A stretch of DNA of 64,000 bases from Thermocoleostomius sinensis A174. GTDB taxonomy: Bacteria; Cyanobacteriota; Cyanobacteriia; Elainellales; Elainellaceae. Positions 36,476 to 45,608 of the stretch are shown piece after piece; positions within the stretch are counted from its first letter, which is position 1, and each line of letters starts with the position of its first letter. The stretch is taken from assembly GCF_026802175.1 (NCBI RefSeq), contig NZ_CP113797.1, positions 3,945,026 to 4,009,025 of the forward strand. Reading direction: 5' to 3'. Made by a program: the position numbers and the translations under genes. Below the pieces are notes generated by a model. The model had not been told where the DNA came from and searched no databases. It saw only the letters and a list, made by a program, of their open reading frames with translations.

Positions 36476-36768
36476 GCGATATGTTTCCTGGTGGTTATCT
36501 CCGTAATAATAGTGGTCTGTTCACAATATATGCCCTGGACAAACAAACTAGCCACTGGACTAGCAACGACCAGCACCTTCGTATACCTGACTATTGAGAA
36601 ATCGAAATCTCAAACGTGTTAGACCCTAGGAGAACCATGATAACTTAGATCTGTCTATAAGCCAATCCCCATCACACTGGATCAGTGAATCTTCGCAACG
36701 ATTGGGGAAAGGCGACGGGTTGAAGCTAGCCTAGGGTAAAAATCTTTTCACACCGGAGGGCACAAAGG

Positions 36769-37356
36769 TCAATGATTGGACGAGGATACTGTCGTTTGCC
36801 AAGGTTGATCAGATTCGCGCAGCCGTTCACCCTGCTCGTCACGATGACCATCGCCATAACCAGTTGTGGCATGATTACTGCCGGGTTCAGCATCCGTTTC
36901 CAGCGACGATGTCTGCAAATGATTAAGAATTTCTAGAAAATCTTTAATCCCTTTGAACTGCTTGTAGACCGAAGCAAAACGAATATAAGCCACTTCATTT
37001 AACTGGCGCAAGTGTTTCAAAACCAATTCCCCAATTTCTTGAGTGTGAACCTCGCGCACTGCCTGTTGCTGCAATTCTGCTTCAATTTCGTCTACCAAAC
37101 CTTCTAACTGTGGATGAGGAATGCCAGTTTTTTCACAAGCCCTGACAATGCCTTTCAGCAGTTTCGATCGATCGAATGACTCTCGATCGCCGTTGCGCTT
37201 GATGACTATGATGGGGACAAACTCAATCCGTTCGTAGGTAGTAAAGCGGCGATTACATCGAAGGCACTCTCGCCGTCGCCGGACGCTTTGTCCAGATTCG
37301 GCCGATCGCGACTCCAAAACCCGGTTATCTGGAAACTGGCAAAATGGACATCGCAT
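36769..37356 (-). CDS. nrdR: transcriptional repressor NrdR
   Basis: ATP/dATP-sensing repressor of ribonucleotide reductase genes. The 195-residue protein begins with a zinc ribbon, Cys3, Cys6, Cys31 and Cys34, including [17 protein letters not shown]. An ATP-cone domain follows (about 49-139) with [18 protein letters not shown] hydrophilic C-terminal extension of about 40 residues (after 155) is longer than the usual 150-170 residue family length. ATG 37356 has a GGAGG ribosome site nine bases upstream. It lies downstream of the psbB-psbT terminator on the same strand. Confidence 0.95.
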   Translation of the reverse strand: MRCPFCQFPDNRVLESRSAESGQSVRRRRECLRCNRRFTTYERIEFVPIIVIKRNGDRESFDRSKLLKGIVRACEKTGIPHPQLEGLVDEIEAELQQQAVREVHTQEIGELVLKHLRQLNEVAYIRFASVYKQFKGIKDFLEILNHLQTSSLETDAEPGSNHATTGYGDGHRDEQGERLRESDQPWQTTVSSSNH

Positions 37357-37604
37357 AAAAAACGGCCTCCAGGTGAATTACTGCTGCCATACCTTGCCCA
37401 CCCAGAAGCCATCTTATCTGATGAACCGACCGACGCCGAACTCAGTATTGCGGAGAAGGGCGACTTGACCACTAAACTTTAGCAGTTCAACCTAGGAACC
37501 GAATGCAGATGTTGAATGATCAAAGTCGATCGCCTGGTGAAGCAAAACTTATTTTTACTTAGACTCTACTGATCTAATGTCATCATACTGCAATTGCAAT
37601 CTGT

Positions 37605-37677
37605 AAAAAACCTGGATAAGCACGGATGCAACTTCAGCGACAACTGAAATAACAGCATCTTTGCGACTATCCAGGTT
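37605..37677 (-). terminator. long terminator hairpin of the psbB-psbT transcript
   Basis: AACCTGGATA (37609-37618) and TATCCAGGTT (37668-37677) are perfect 10-bp inverted repeats. Inner arms GATGC/GCATC and TTCAG/CTGAA extend the structure. On the minus strand the stem runs directly into a run of six T (37605-37610 read as A), the classical intrinsic terminator. The rest of the 37357-37782 gap holds the nrdR promoter and no other gene. Confidence 0.85.
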
Positions 37678-37782
37678 AATCAATTGCTTTACAACTCGAA
37701 ATTCAATAGCAAGCAAGCTAACTCATATGAGTTGGGTCTATGTTGGGTTCAGAACAAAATATCTGTACTCTCACCCAAATTC

Positions 37783-37878
37783 CTATTTATTAATTCGAGG
37801 CGGTTCGCGGAAGGCAATCGCAAAGAACAGGACTCCGATCGCTAACGTCAGAACCAAAATATATGCCACGCTTTCCAT
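37783..37878 (-). CDS. psbT: photosystem II protein PsbT
   Basis: A 31-residue single-span subunit of photosystem II near the D1/D2 dimer interface. The frame starts at ATG 37878 with MESVAYILVLT and ends FREPPRINK before TAG at 37783. The whole sequence matches PsbT. It lies 118 bases downstream of psbB on the same strand, the conserved psbB-psbT order, and the pair is closed by a strong terminator. Confidence 0.97.
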   Translation of the reverse strand: MESVAYILVLTLAIGVLFFAIAFREPPRINK

Positions 37879-37996
37879 GACTTAAGTTCCTCCCAATCCA
37901 GCCAGTTACAGTCTACAAGTAAAAAGAGACATGGTCTAACAGGTTCAAGCAACTGCTGCACACTGCCAGACCAGTGCCTAAGAACGCTACAAGAAA

Positions 37997-39529
37997 TCAA
38001 ACAGCTTCCTTGCGGCGAGTTGTCTTGTCACCCACTTTCTGGAAGTAACCCCACTCCACCTGCTCTTCGGAAAGATCTGGATCAATTCCAGCAAATACAT
38101 CCCGAAACAGGGTCCGAGAACCGTGCCAGATATGACCAAAGAAGAAGAGCAGGGCAAAGACCGCATGACCATAGGTAAACCAACCACGAGGGCTAGTGCG
38201 GAAAACCCCATCCGAGTTGAGAGTTTCTTGATCAAACTCAAAAGGTTCGCCTAGCTGTGCTTTACGCGCATAGCGCTTTACAATAGCTGGATCGGAAAAA
38301 GTTTGACCATTCAACGCTCCACCATAGAAGCTAGCGGTGACGCCTACCTGTTCAAAGCTGTACTTTGATTCGGCACGACGGAAAGGAATGTCTGCCCGTA
38401 CTACCCCATCCTTGTCAGTTAAGACCACTGGGAAGGTTTCAAAGAAGTTGGGCATCCGGCGGACAAACAACTCGCGACCTTCGGCATCCTTAAATACTGG
38501 ATGTCCAAGCCATTCCTGAGCAATTCCATCGCCCTTCACCATCGGTCCGGTTCGGAACAAGCCGCCCTTGGCCGGGTTATTGCCAATGTAGTCATAGAAT
38601 GCCAACTTCTCAGGAATAGTGGAATAGGCTTCGGCCAGCGTTGCACCATTTGCCAATTCAGCCTGCACACGGCGATCGATTTCCTGCTGGAAGTAGCCAT
38701 TGTCCCATTGATAACGGGTTGGACCAAACAGTTCGATCGGAGTAGCAGCACTGCCATACCACATGGTTCCAGCTACCACAAATGCAGCAAAGAAGACTGC
38801 CGCAATGCTGCTGGAGAGCACTGTTTCAATATTACCCATCCGCAACGCTCGGTAGAGGCGCTCGGGTGGACGCACAGTTAGGTGGAAAAGGCCTGCAATA
38901 ATGCCAACAATGCCTGCTGCAATGTGGTGGGCTACAATGCCGCCCGGATTGAATGGATCAAACCCTTCTGGGCCCCAAGATGGAGCCACTGGCTGGACGC
39001 TTCCTGTCAATCCATAGGGATCGGACACCCACATCCCCGGTCCAAACAGACCCGTTAAGTGGAATGCTCCAAAACCAAAACAGAGTAGACCCGACAAAAA
39101 TAGATGAATTCCGAACATCTTAGGCAAATCCAAGGCGGGTTCGCCCGTGCGGGGATCTCTAAAAAGTTCCAGATCCCAGTAAACCCAGTGCCAACAGGCA
39201 GCTAGGAATAATAAACCAGACAAGATAATGTGAGCCGCTGCAACGCCTTCAAACGACCAGAAACCAGGATCAACACCCGTTTCACCAGTGATACTCCAGC
39301 CACCCCAAGAACCAGTGACACCCAAACGCGCCATGAACGGCAGCACAAACATGCCTTGCCGCCACATGGGGTTTAAAACGGGGTCGCTGGGGTCGAAGAT
39401 CGCTAGCTCATAGAGAGCCATTGAGCCAGCCCAACCTGCTACCAGAGCCGTATGCATCAGGTGTACAGCAATCAGTCGCCCTGGGTCATTCAGAACCACT
39501 GTGTGTACTCGATACCAGGGTAGTCCCAT
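37997..39529 (-). CDS. psbB: photosystem II CP47 chlorophyll apoprotein
   Basis: Inner antenna protein of photosystem II in the thylakoid membrane. The 510-residue product begins [18 protein letters not shown] and has six membrane spans with paired His residues for chlorophyll (for example in [14 protein letters not shown] and HFHL-like contexts), plus the large lumenal loop E between spans five and six (about 258-450). The C-terminus ends in [20 protein letters not shown]-type sequence. ATG 39529 has an AGGAGG ribosome site about ten bases upstream. Length and motifs are canonical. Confidence 0.98.
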   Translation of the reverse strand: MGLPWYRVHTVVLNDPGRLIAVHLMHTALVAGWAGSMALYELAIFDPSDPVLNPMWRQGMFVLPFMARLGVTGSWGGWSITGETGVDPGFWSFEGVAAAHIILSGLLFLAACWHWVYWDLELFRDPRTGEPALDLPKMFGIHLFLSGLLCFGFGAFHLTGLFGPGMWVSDPYGLTGSVQPVAPSWGPEGFDPFNPGGIVAHHIAAGIVGIIAGLFHLTVRPPERLYRALRMGNIETVLSSSIAAVFFAAFVVAGTMWYGSAATPIELFGPTRYQWDNGYFQQEIDRRVQAELANGATLAEAYSTIPEKLAFYDYIGNNPAKGGLFRTGPMVKGDGIAQEWLGHPVFKDAEGRELFVRRMPNFFETFPVVLTDKDGVVRADIPFRRAESKYSFEQVGVTASFYGGALNGQTFSDPAIVKRYARKAQLGEPFEFDQETLNSDGVFRTSPRGWFTYGHAVFALLFFFGHIWHGSRTLFRDVFAGIDPDLSEEQVEWGYFQKVGDKTTRRKEAV

Positions 39530-39799
39530 CGACTACGCTCCTCCTATTTCGATATGTTTCAACGCTTCCTTCAGCTTTTTCTAAAGGGGCCTGATACTGG
39601 TAAGCCTACCAGATTAGAAGCCCTATAAAATAGCCATTGCCGACTGCTGCTTCTATTCAACCCTCGATCGTGTCAGAGACAACTCCAAACTAGAGCGCAA
39701 AAATGAAGCAAAGAAATATTTCTTTAGACAGTTTGACAATAAGCCTGTAAAAATGAAAGTGTATAAAGAAGTGTAACCAGTGTGAGAATCGTTTGCAAG

Positions 39800-40204
39800 A
39801 TGACTCAGACAGGCGCCCAGCAAGAAACTCAATTTGAAGATCACCAGGAAATCCAAGAAATTCAGGAGATCCAGCCAGAGGTGACAAAATCAACTGCTGC
39901 TTTTCCTTGTATTAAGTTTGTTAAAGAGAACAAGGAGGTTGTCGCAGCCGATGGAGCCAACCTGCGGTTCAAAGCTCTAGAAAATGGCGTAGATCTCTAC
40001 ACCTTCATGGGCAAAATGATGAACTGCGGCGGCTATGGTCAATGTGGAACCTGCATTGTTGAGGTGACGGAGGGAATGGAAAATCTATCGCCTCGTACCG
40101 ACGTCGAAAATCGCAAGCTGAAGAAGAAGCCAGAGAACTATCGTCTAGCTTGTCAAACGTTGGTGCATGGCCCAGTGAGCGTTGTGACAAAGCCTAGCAA
40201 ATAG
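39800..40204 (+). CDS. 2Fe-2S ferredoxin-like protein
   Basis: A ferredoxin-fold electron-transfer protein of 134 residues from ATG 39800 (GTG 39782 would add six). The cluster cysteines are in [13 protein letters not shown] and the later LACQT, the plant/cyanobacterial 2Fe-2S pattern. The N-terminus (about 1-40) is a Gln/Glu-rich, low-complexity extension that includes repeats of QEIQ. Divergent placement next to psbB and directly upstream of psbM is a familiar cyanobacterial arrangement and suggests a role near photosystem II, but the redox partner is unknown. Confidence 0.9.
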   Translation: MTQTGAQQETQFEDHQEIQEIQEIQPEVTKSTAAFPCIKFVKENKEVVAADGANLRFKALENGVDLYTFMGKMMNCGGYGQCGTCIVEVTEGMENLSPRTDVENRKLKKKPENYRLACQTLVHGPVSVVTKPSK

Positions 40205-40297
40205 GTGGTTCCTAGCGTTCAGCTAATGCGTCTGTGCAGGTTGGGGTGTATTCTTAATCCTAGTAGTCCGTTAGTAAGCTAAGTTGGGAGGCTAAGG

Positions 40298-40411
40298 ATG
40301 GAAGTTAATGATCTAGGATTTGTTGCCACAATCTTGTTTGTGTTGGTACCTGCGCTTTTTCTCGTAATTCTCTATATTCAGACGGCAAGCCGCGAAGGAA
40401 ATAAAAGCTAG
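40298..40411 (+). CDS. psbM: photosystem II protein PsbM
   Basis: A 37-residue single-span subunit at the photosystem II dimer interface. The product begins [16 protein letters not shown] and ends REGNKS; it matches PsbM along its length. ATG 40298 has a GGGAGG...AAGG ribosome site, and the gene lies 93 bases after the 2Fe-2S gene on the same strand. A hairpin terminator follows about 150 bases later. Confidence 0.97.
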   Translation: MEVNDLGFVATILFVLVPALFLVILYIQTASREGNKS

Positions 40412-40560
40412 TAGCTGCCAGTAGCTGCCGGGTTGGACGAACGCTTGAGGCTGAGTGTGCAGTTCACATTAGAATTGTGAGCAGAATGGTCAGTCTAGTC
40501 AGTAGCTGCGACCGTTGCACTCCTTGTTTCGTCTGTTTGAGTCTTCAGAAATGACAGAGA

Positions 40561-40597
40561 GAGCGTCAACCAGTAGGTAATTGGCGCTCCTCTTTAT
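40561..40597 (+). terminator. terminator of psbM
   Basis: GAGCGTCAA (40561-40569) pairs with TTGGCGCTC (40581-40589) over nine positions with one G-U pair and an 11-base loop, then a T-rich CTCTTTATT tail. It closes the 2Fe-2S/psbM transcript. No gene is seen in the rest of 40412-40738. Confidence 0.7.
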
Positions 40598-40738
40598 TGC
40601 GACGGGTCCGCGTTGAGACGGTGACAACAGTTGAACAAAACAAAGCGAGAAAAATACTTGTTTGTAAATTTTTCTGTAAATTGTCTACCGTCTATCTACG
40701 CATCCTCAAGTAATGTCGCTACTCGACAAGTCGATCGC

Positions 40739-41587
40739 CTATGCCGGAGAACGAACCAGCAAGACAGGACAGTTGGCATAGACTCGAACGTAGTCTGAAA
40801 GCGACTGTCCCAGAAGTCGGTCAAGATCTGGTAAACCTTTAGCAATCGAAGGGCGGCGATCGGGCGAACCTAAAATTAGCAGATCAACCCCCAACTCTTC
40901 AGCCACTTGACAAATCCGTTCGCCGGGTTTTCCTTCAGGAGCTACACATTTGTAATTGATCCCCAGTTTTTTTGCTTCGGCGATGGCAGGTAGCAAAACT
41001 GGGTCTTCATTGGGGTTCGCAGTGATTTCACCGGGTTTAAGCTTTAAATCTGGGTTGGTATGTACCAGAACGAGTTGCCCGTTTTTAACATCGCGGATGA
41101 GGGCAATGGCCAGCTTCAAGCTCTGTTGCGAGGCTTCCGATTTATCGATCGCCACCATAATTCGATTAATTTTCTTGACATAGATATCGTCTTTCACTAG
41201 CAGCATGGGTCGCGACGCCAGTTGAAAAACATATTGACTCACCGAGTTTTCTAGGATCGATTGAATTCGCTTCAGCCCTCTTGAACCCATGATGATTAAA
41301 TCTACATCCAGTTCTTCTGCCACTCGACAGACAATATCCTTGGGATCGCCTTCACGCAGCATGGCTGTTACATGGGATGGATCAAGATTTAAAGTTTGAA
41401 TCGCTTTTGCGAGTGTTTTCCCTCCTTCTTCCCATTTCTCTGTCATCTCGTCGGCCGTAATCTGTGGAGAAACGACATGCAAAACTGTGACATTCGCTCG
41501 TTGAATTAACGGGATCTCCATTAATGCCTTGAGCATTTCTTCTGTTTGCCCAGTACCAGAATCTGCCAGCAAAATTTTTTCTATCAT
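40739..41587 (-). CDS. tandem universal stress protein
   Basis: Two fused UspA domains (about residues 1-140 and 143-282), cytoplasmic. The second domain has an ATP-loop-like GSPDRRPSIAKGL; the first has GSRGLKRIQSILENS, in which the usual glycine before S is Asn, so only one half may bind nucleotide. Each half ends with the family strand PMLLVKD or CPVLLVRS. Such proteins bind ATP or small signals and support survival in stress. Start is ATG 41587. The gene stands alone with an AT-rich upstream region. Confidence 0.92.
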   Translation of the reverse strand: MIEKILLADSGTGQTEEMLKALMEIPLIQRANVTVLHVVSPQITADEMTEKWEEGGKTLAKAIQTLNLDPSHVTAMLREGDPKDIVCRVAEELDVDLIIMGSRGLKRIQSILENSVSQYVFQLASRPMLLVKDDIYVKKINRIMVAIDKSEASQQSLKLAIALIRDVKNGQLVLVHTNPDLKLKPGEITANPNEDPVLLPAIAEAKKLGINYKCVAPEGKPGERICQVAEELGVDLLILGSPDRRPSIAKGLPDLDRLLGQSLSDYVRVYANCPVLLVRSPA

Positions 41588-41778
41588 AGCTACTCCTTAA
41601 TTAAAATTAATCAAACAATCGGGAGCACTTCGCAATTCAAACTTGGCGACGTAGTCATTTATTTACAGTCTATGGCAGCTTGGTGACTAAACTATTGGGG
41701 GACACAGACTTTAAATGAATTGTTTAGACCCGCTTAATTCTCATTGGGCACAGTGGGTGAGCATGATAAAAAATCCAC

Positions 41779-41812
41779 AAAAAAAGCTCCCCCTGACTAA
41801 CCTATCAGGGGG
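41779..41812 (-). terminator. intrinsic terminator of the sugar transferase gene
   Basis: CCCCCTGA (41789-41796) and TCAGGGGG (41805-41812) form a perfect 8-bp stem with an 8-base loop. On the minus strand a run of seven T (41779-41785 read as A) follows after GC. It is correctly placed 70 bases after the sugar transferase stop. Confidence 0.85.
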
Positions 41813-41881
41813 ATGTTTCAGTTGCAGAGACTTAACTCTAGCCGTGTACGTACACCCTGCAAACTCGTGAGTGGAAAACAG

Positions 41882-42586
41882 TTAGTATGCTCCGTCTTTG
41901 AAGATTACTGCCTTAATGGTTTTGAAAATTAGGACTAGGTCGTACGTCACCGTCCACTTTTGCTGGTAAGCAATATCCATTTGAACGATATCTTCAAAAT
42001 CTTCTACCTTCGATCGTCCATTTGCCTGCCATTCACCTGTAATGCCGGGTTTAACCTGAAGCCGTTGGAAGTGGTGCTGCTCATATCTACTCACTTCATC
42101 AAGTGTAGGTGGACGAGTTCCAACCAAACTCATTTCGCCTTTCAAGACATTCCAAAACTGCGGCAGTTCATCAAGGCTGGTTCTGCGCAGGAACCGTCCA
42201 ACTCTAGTAATACGAGGGTCATTACGATTTTTAAAGATTAGTCCTTGGGCTTCGTTCGTGACAAGATGCTTCATTTGGTCAGCATTTTTGACCATCGAGC
42301 GGAACTTCCAGATGCGGAAGGGGCGACCATCTAACCCACAGCGAATTTGGCTGTAGAAAATGGGACCTGGGTTGTCGAGTTGAATCGCAAGCGTGATCGG
42401 AATAAATGCCAGGGCTGTAATTGCCAGTCCAACGATCGCTCCTGCAATGTCAATGGCCCGCTTTACTTTGCTAGTTACAGACGGATGCGCTTGTGCCGGG
42501 TAAAGACCCACCGTTCGAGCGTGAGTCACCATAGCTGTGTTCGGTGAAGAATTGAGGAAGTTGGGTGTAATAATCACGGTTTGCAA
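41882..42586 (-). CDS. bacterial polyprenyl-phosphate sugar transferase
   Basis: Starts exopolysaccharide or O-antigen units by moving a sugar phosphate to undecaprenyl phosphate at the inner membrane. The 234-residue protein is the short form, with a single membrane hairpin (KRAIDIAGAIVGLAI, about 42-68) and the full catalytic domain: PIFYSQIRCGLDGRPFRIWKFRSM-like region (reads FRIWKFRSM), FLRRTSLDELPQFWNV and GEMSLVGTRPP. The frame starts at TTG 42586; ATG 42532 would remove 18 residues and is possible. It has its own terminator and a divergent candidate small RNA. Confidence 0.92.
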   Translation of the reverse strand: MQTVIITPNFLNSSPNTAMVTHARTVGLYPAQAHPSVTSKVKRAIDIAGAIVGLAITALAFIPITLAIQLDNPGPIFYSQIRCGLDGRPFRIWKFRSMVKNADQMKHLVTNEAQGLIFKNRNDPRITRVGRFLRRTSLDELPQFWNVLKGEMSLVGTRPPTLDEVSRYEQHHFQRLQVKPGITGEWQANGRSKVEDFEDIVQMDIAYQQKWTVTYDLVLIFKTIKAVIFKDGAY

Positions 42587-42639
42587 AGCTCCATACTGGT
42601 CAACCGCTCTGATGCCTAAGCACCATTACTGAAAATACT

Positions 42640-42768
42640 AAACGCCTTGATTTACAGAAGGGTAGGCAAACTCAGGGATTTTGCCTAAACTTTGAACTTG
42701 ATTCCGCTTTTGTGAAGTTTCCAGGGACGTACGATTAATAACACCGGAGGCTAGAGTGTTATTTTTTT
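42640..42768 (+). ncRNA. candidate small RNA ending in an orphan terminator
   Basis: On the plus strand a perfect 8-bp hairpin, TAGGCAAA (42663-42670) with TTTGCCTA (42680-42687), is followed by a linker and a classical intrinsic terminator: AATAACAC (42737-42744) with GTGTTATT (42756-42763), then seven T (42762-42768). No plus-strand gene precedes it; the nearest gene is the minus-strand sugar transferase, whose 5' end is at 42586. The terminator loop contains GGAGG. The 5' end is a guess. The fold could alternatively be part of the opposite gene's leader. Confidence 0.45.
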
Positions 42769-43062
42769 GACTAGTATCTACAAAACCAGTCGTGAGATGA
42801 CTTCGAGCGCACCCCTTCTATTTTTGAGTCGGTGTATCACGATAGAAACTCTAGAAAAGCTCCCCGGATATTGAGCTATAACTGATGGTCTATAAGTCTA
42901 GACGCTGTGTAGCACTATGCGCTCATGCTTTGGACGGAAGCACAATTGCACAAAAATGATGCACACGCATAACAAATGGTTTCGATGCAGCAGTCTAGGC
43001 AGGCACTGATCAAGTCGTAGGTGTGATTCAAAAGATTGGTTGAAGGAGTTTTTAGGTTATTC

Positions 43063-44574
43063 ATGAGATATTTTCGTGTCGATCGAATTTGGCAAGGACC
43101 GCAACGGATTGCCCACCGCTTTGTGGCCATGCTGATGGTGAGTGGATTAACTGTCCTGAGTTTAAGTAGTGTTGGTCAAGCTCAAACCTATCAAGTGAGA
43201 GCAAATGCCTTTTGTCAACTTTCAGCCGAGGCAATTGCCCAAACCGATGCCCTACGACAAGCCGCCCTCCAAGGAGACTTAAATGCCCAAAGCCAGTACA
43301 AAACTTTCATGAGTCAGCAAGCTGAGCAAATGCATCAATGTCGCCATCAGACTTGGCCACAGAATCAGGCGATTTGGCTACGGTTGTATCCGTGTGACGC
43401 TCAGCCAGGCGCGTTGGAAAAAGTGTTCGATCGAATTGTGGCCAAAGGATATAACCAGGTATACCTGGAAGTTTTTCATGATGGACAAGTGTTGCTGCCA
43501 GCGTCCGATAATCCCACCGCTTGGGCGTCAAAATTGCGCAGTCGGGGCTACGAAGACCGGGATTTGCTGCAAGAGGCGATCGTTAAGGGACACGAGCGCG
43601 GATTAAAAGTTTATGCCTGGATGTTTACGCTCAACTTTGGCTACTCTTACAGTTTGCGCCCAGAACAGGAACAAGCCTTGGCTCGCAACGGTCGAGGGGA
43701 AACCAGCTTAGCCGCTCTTTCAGCGGGCAACACCGGTGCAGTCAATAATAACGAGATTTTTGTTGACCCCTACAGTGCACAAGCCAAACGCGACTTTCAA
43801 ATCTTGCTACAAGCCATATTAGCTCGTAAACCAGACGGGGTACTGTTTGACTACATTCGCTATCCTCTTGGACAGGGAGCCGATTCGGTAGCAAGCCGTG
43901 TCCAGGATCTGTGGATTTATGGAACAGCATCTCAACAAGCGCTTTTCAATCGAGCCATGAATCAAAAAGGGTTGGCACTGATCGAACGTTTTGTTCGCAA
44001 CGGCCGAATTACGGCTGCTGATGTCTCTACTGTCAATTCCCGTTATCCCCAAGAGACAGTGCCTCTGTGGCAAGGACGTGCCAATCGGGCAGTTTCCACC
44101 GAGCAACTTCAAGAAGAATTGTGGCTATTGACCGTTGCTCATGCCGTTCAAGGCGTTTTAGATTTTCTCACAATGGCTGCCCGTCCAGTGCAACAACAGG
44201 GGATTCCCGCTGGAGCCGTTTTTTTTCCCGAAGCCAATCGGTTGGTGGGTGAACGTGGTTATGATTCGCGGTTACAACCGTGGGATCGATTCCCCAGTAG
44301 TTTAGAGTGGCACCCGATGGCCTATGCAACCTGTGGTGATGCCAGTTGTGTGGTAGCCCAGGTACAACGAGTGGTGTCATTAGCACCCAGTGGCACCCAA
44401 ATAATGCCAGTTTTAGCTGGAACCTGGGGACAAACCATTAGTGGTCATCCGCCCCTTGAACAGCAAATGTATGGTCTTCGTCAAGCCTTTCCCCAGATCA
44501 GCACCGTCAGTCATTTTGCCTACTCGTGGCAGGAATCGCAACACGATCGCGATCGACAAACTTGCCAGTTGTGA
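43063..44574 (+). CDS. exported GH10-like family protein
   Basis: A secreted protein (503 residues from ATG 43063) with a signal peptide of about 38 residues (basic start, hydrophobic core VAMLMVSGLTVLSLSSVG, cleavage near AQA). The body resembles the bacterial glycosyl-hydrolase-like-10 (YngK/DUF187-type) proteins: QVYLEVFHDGQ, the repeat GHERGLKVYAWMFTLNFGY, VDPYSAQAKRDF and DGVLFDYIRYP. It is probably an envelope or extracellular polysaccharide-modifying enzyme, though no activity is established for many relatives. It lies beside a sugar transferase and an HpsJ-like gene, consistent with an exopolysaccharide context. Confidence 0.8.
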   Translation: MRYFRVDRIWQGPQRIAHRFVAMLMVSGLTVLSLSSVGQAQTYQVRANAFCQLSAEAIAQTDALRQAALQGDLNAQSQYKTFMSQQAEQMHQCRHQTWPQNQAIWLRLYPCDAQPGALEKVFDRIVAKGYNQVYLEVFHDGQVLLPASDNPTAWASKLRSRGYEDRDLLQEAIVKGHERGLKVYAWMFTLNFGYSYSLRPEQEQALARNGRGETSLAALSAGNTGAVNNNEIFVDPYSAQAKRDFQILLQAILARKPDGVLFDYIRYPLGQGADSVASRVQDLWIYGTASQQALFNRAMNQKGLALIERFVRNGRITAADVSTVNSRYPQETVPLWQGRANRAVSTEQLQEELWLLTVAHAVQGVLDFLTMAARPVQQQGIPAGAVFFPEANRLVGERGYDSRLQPWDRFPSSLEWHPMAYATCGDASCVVAQVQRVVSLAPSGTQIMPVLAGTWGQTISGHPPLEQQMYGLRQAFPQISTVSHFAYSWQESQHDRDRQTCQL

Positions 44575-44688
44575 TGGTAAGTTTGTGCTGTGGGGCATTC
44601 TAGAGTAGAAGACCAAAGGCTCGATACGTCTTCTTGACTCGTTCACCCACTGCCCTAACCTAACCCCTAACCTCAACTCCTACTTGTA

Positions 44689-45498
44689 ATGAAAGCTGCT
44701 ACATCCTCTCCTTCTCCTTCGTTCACATCACTGATTTTGAAGCTAGCGGGACTGTTGTTGATTTTGGGTGTGCTGGTAGATGGACTCATTGCCGCATTTC
44801 CTCCCGATTTTACTAACAGTCAATGGGTAGCTACGTTAATCAATGAATGGGTGGGGCGAGGAAACATTGCGCTTGTGGGGCTAGCGCTCATTTTCTTTGG
44901 GGTATGGGTTGGTCACTATGCCGGAGGAGTAGAGCCGAGTCGGCAGCCTCTTGCAAAGGGTTGGCTATTTTGGTCGCTTGCTTTCTCGCTGCTGTTTGGC
45001 ACACTTTTTCTATTGATGGCTCCCATTTACGTGCGCAGCAGCCAACTTGCGAGCGCATCGGAAACTCGGCAGATCAATGAAGCCGCCGCTGCCGCTGAAA
45101 CGCAGTTAAACAACCAACTAGAAGCGCAGCGTAGTCAAGTATCAGCCGTTTTGTCGAATCAGGAATTACTTGCTCAATTGCAGCAACAGTTACAAGCTAG
45201 TAGTGAGCTTTCTGAGCAAGAACAGACCTTTTTGCAGGGGATTCAAGACATTTTGCAAGAAGTAGAGTCTGATCCATCTGCCCTCGATCGCAAAGTAGAA
45301 GAAGCCCGATCAGAAGGATTGCAGGAAATTCGAGCACAACAACAGCAGGCGATCGCGGATTTGACCACCGAAATGCGCAAGTCTCGATACCGTGTTACGC
45401 TCAACAGCCTTCTGTTTGCGGTGGCTGCTTTTGGATTAGCTATCAGCACGTTTCGCGCCCTACAGCAATCGTCGCGGTCGAAACGGATGGCACGTTAG
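44689..45498 (+). CDS. HpsJ-like membrane protein
   Basis: A 269-residue membrane protein with four hydrophobic segments: about 15-35 (LILKLAGLLLILGVLVDGL), 58-80, 93-115 and 240-258. A Gln/Glu/Ala-rich coiled coil (about 118-235) lies between the third and fourth. The layout resembles HpsJ-type proteins linked to hormogonium polysaccharide and exosortase systems in filamentous cyanobacteria. The assignment rests on pattern rather than a diagnostic motif. It follows the GH10-like gene by 114 bases on the same strand, so cotranscription is possible. Confidence 0.65.
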   Translation: MKAATSSPSPSFTSLILKLAGLLLILGVLVDGLIAAFPPDFTNSQWVATLINEWVGRGNIALVGLALIFFGVWVGHYAGGVEPSRQPLAKGWLFWSLAFSLLFGTLFLLMAPIYVRSSQLASASETRQINEAAAAAETQLNNQLEAQRSQVSAVLSNQELLAQLQQQLQASSELSEQEQTFLQGIQDILQEVESDPSALDRKVEEARSEGLQEIRAQQQQAIADLTTEMRKSRYRVTLNSLLFAVAAFGLAISTFRALQQSSRSKRMAR

Positions 45499-45608
45499 GA
45501 GGCACTCCCACCCCGCCTGTACATCAGGGCGAAGCATCAGCCACAGGATTACTGTTATCTCAGAAAATATGGTTGCGGCTGCTTCACTCTGACTGGTATG
45601 GCTTGCTG

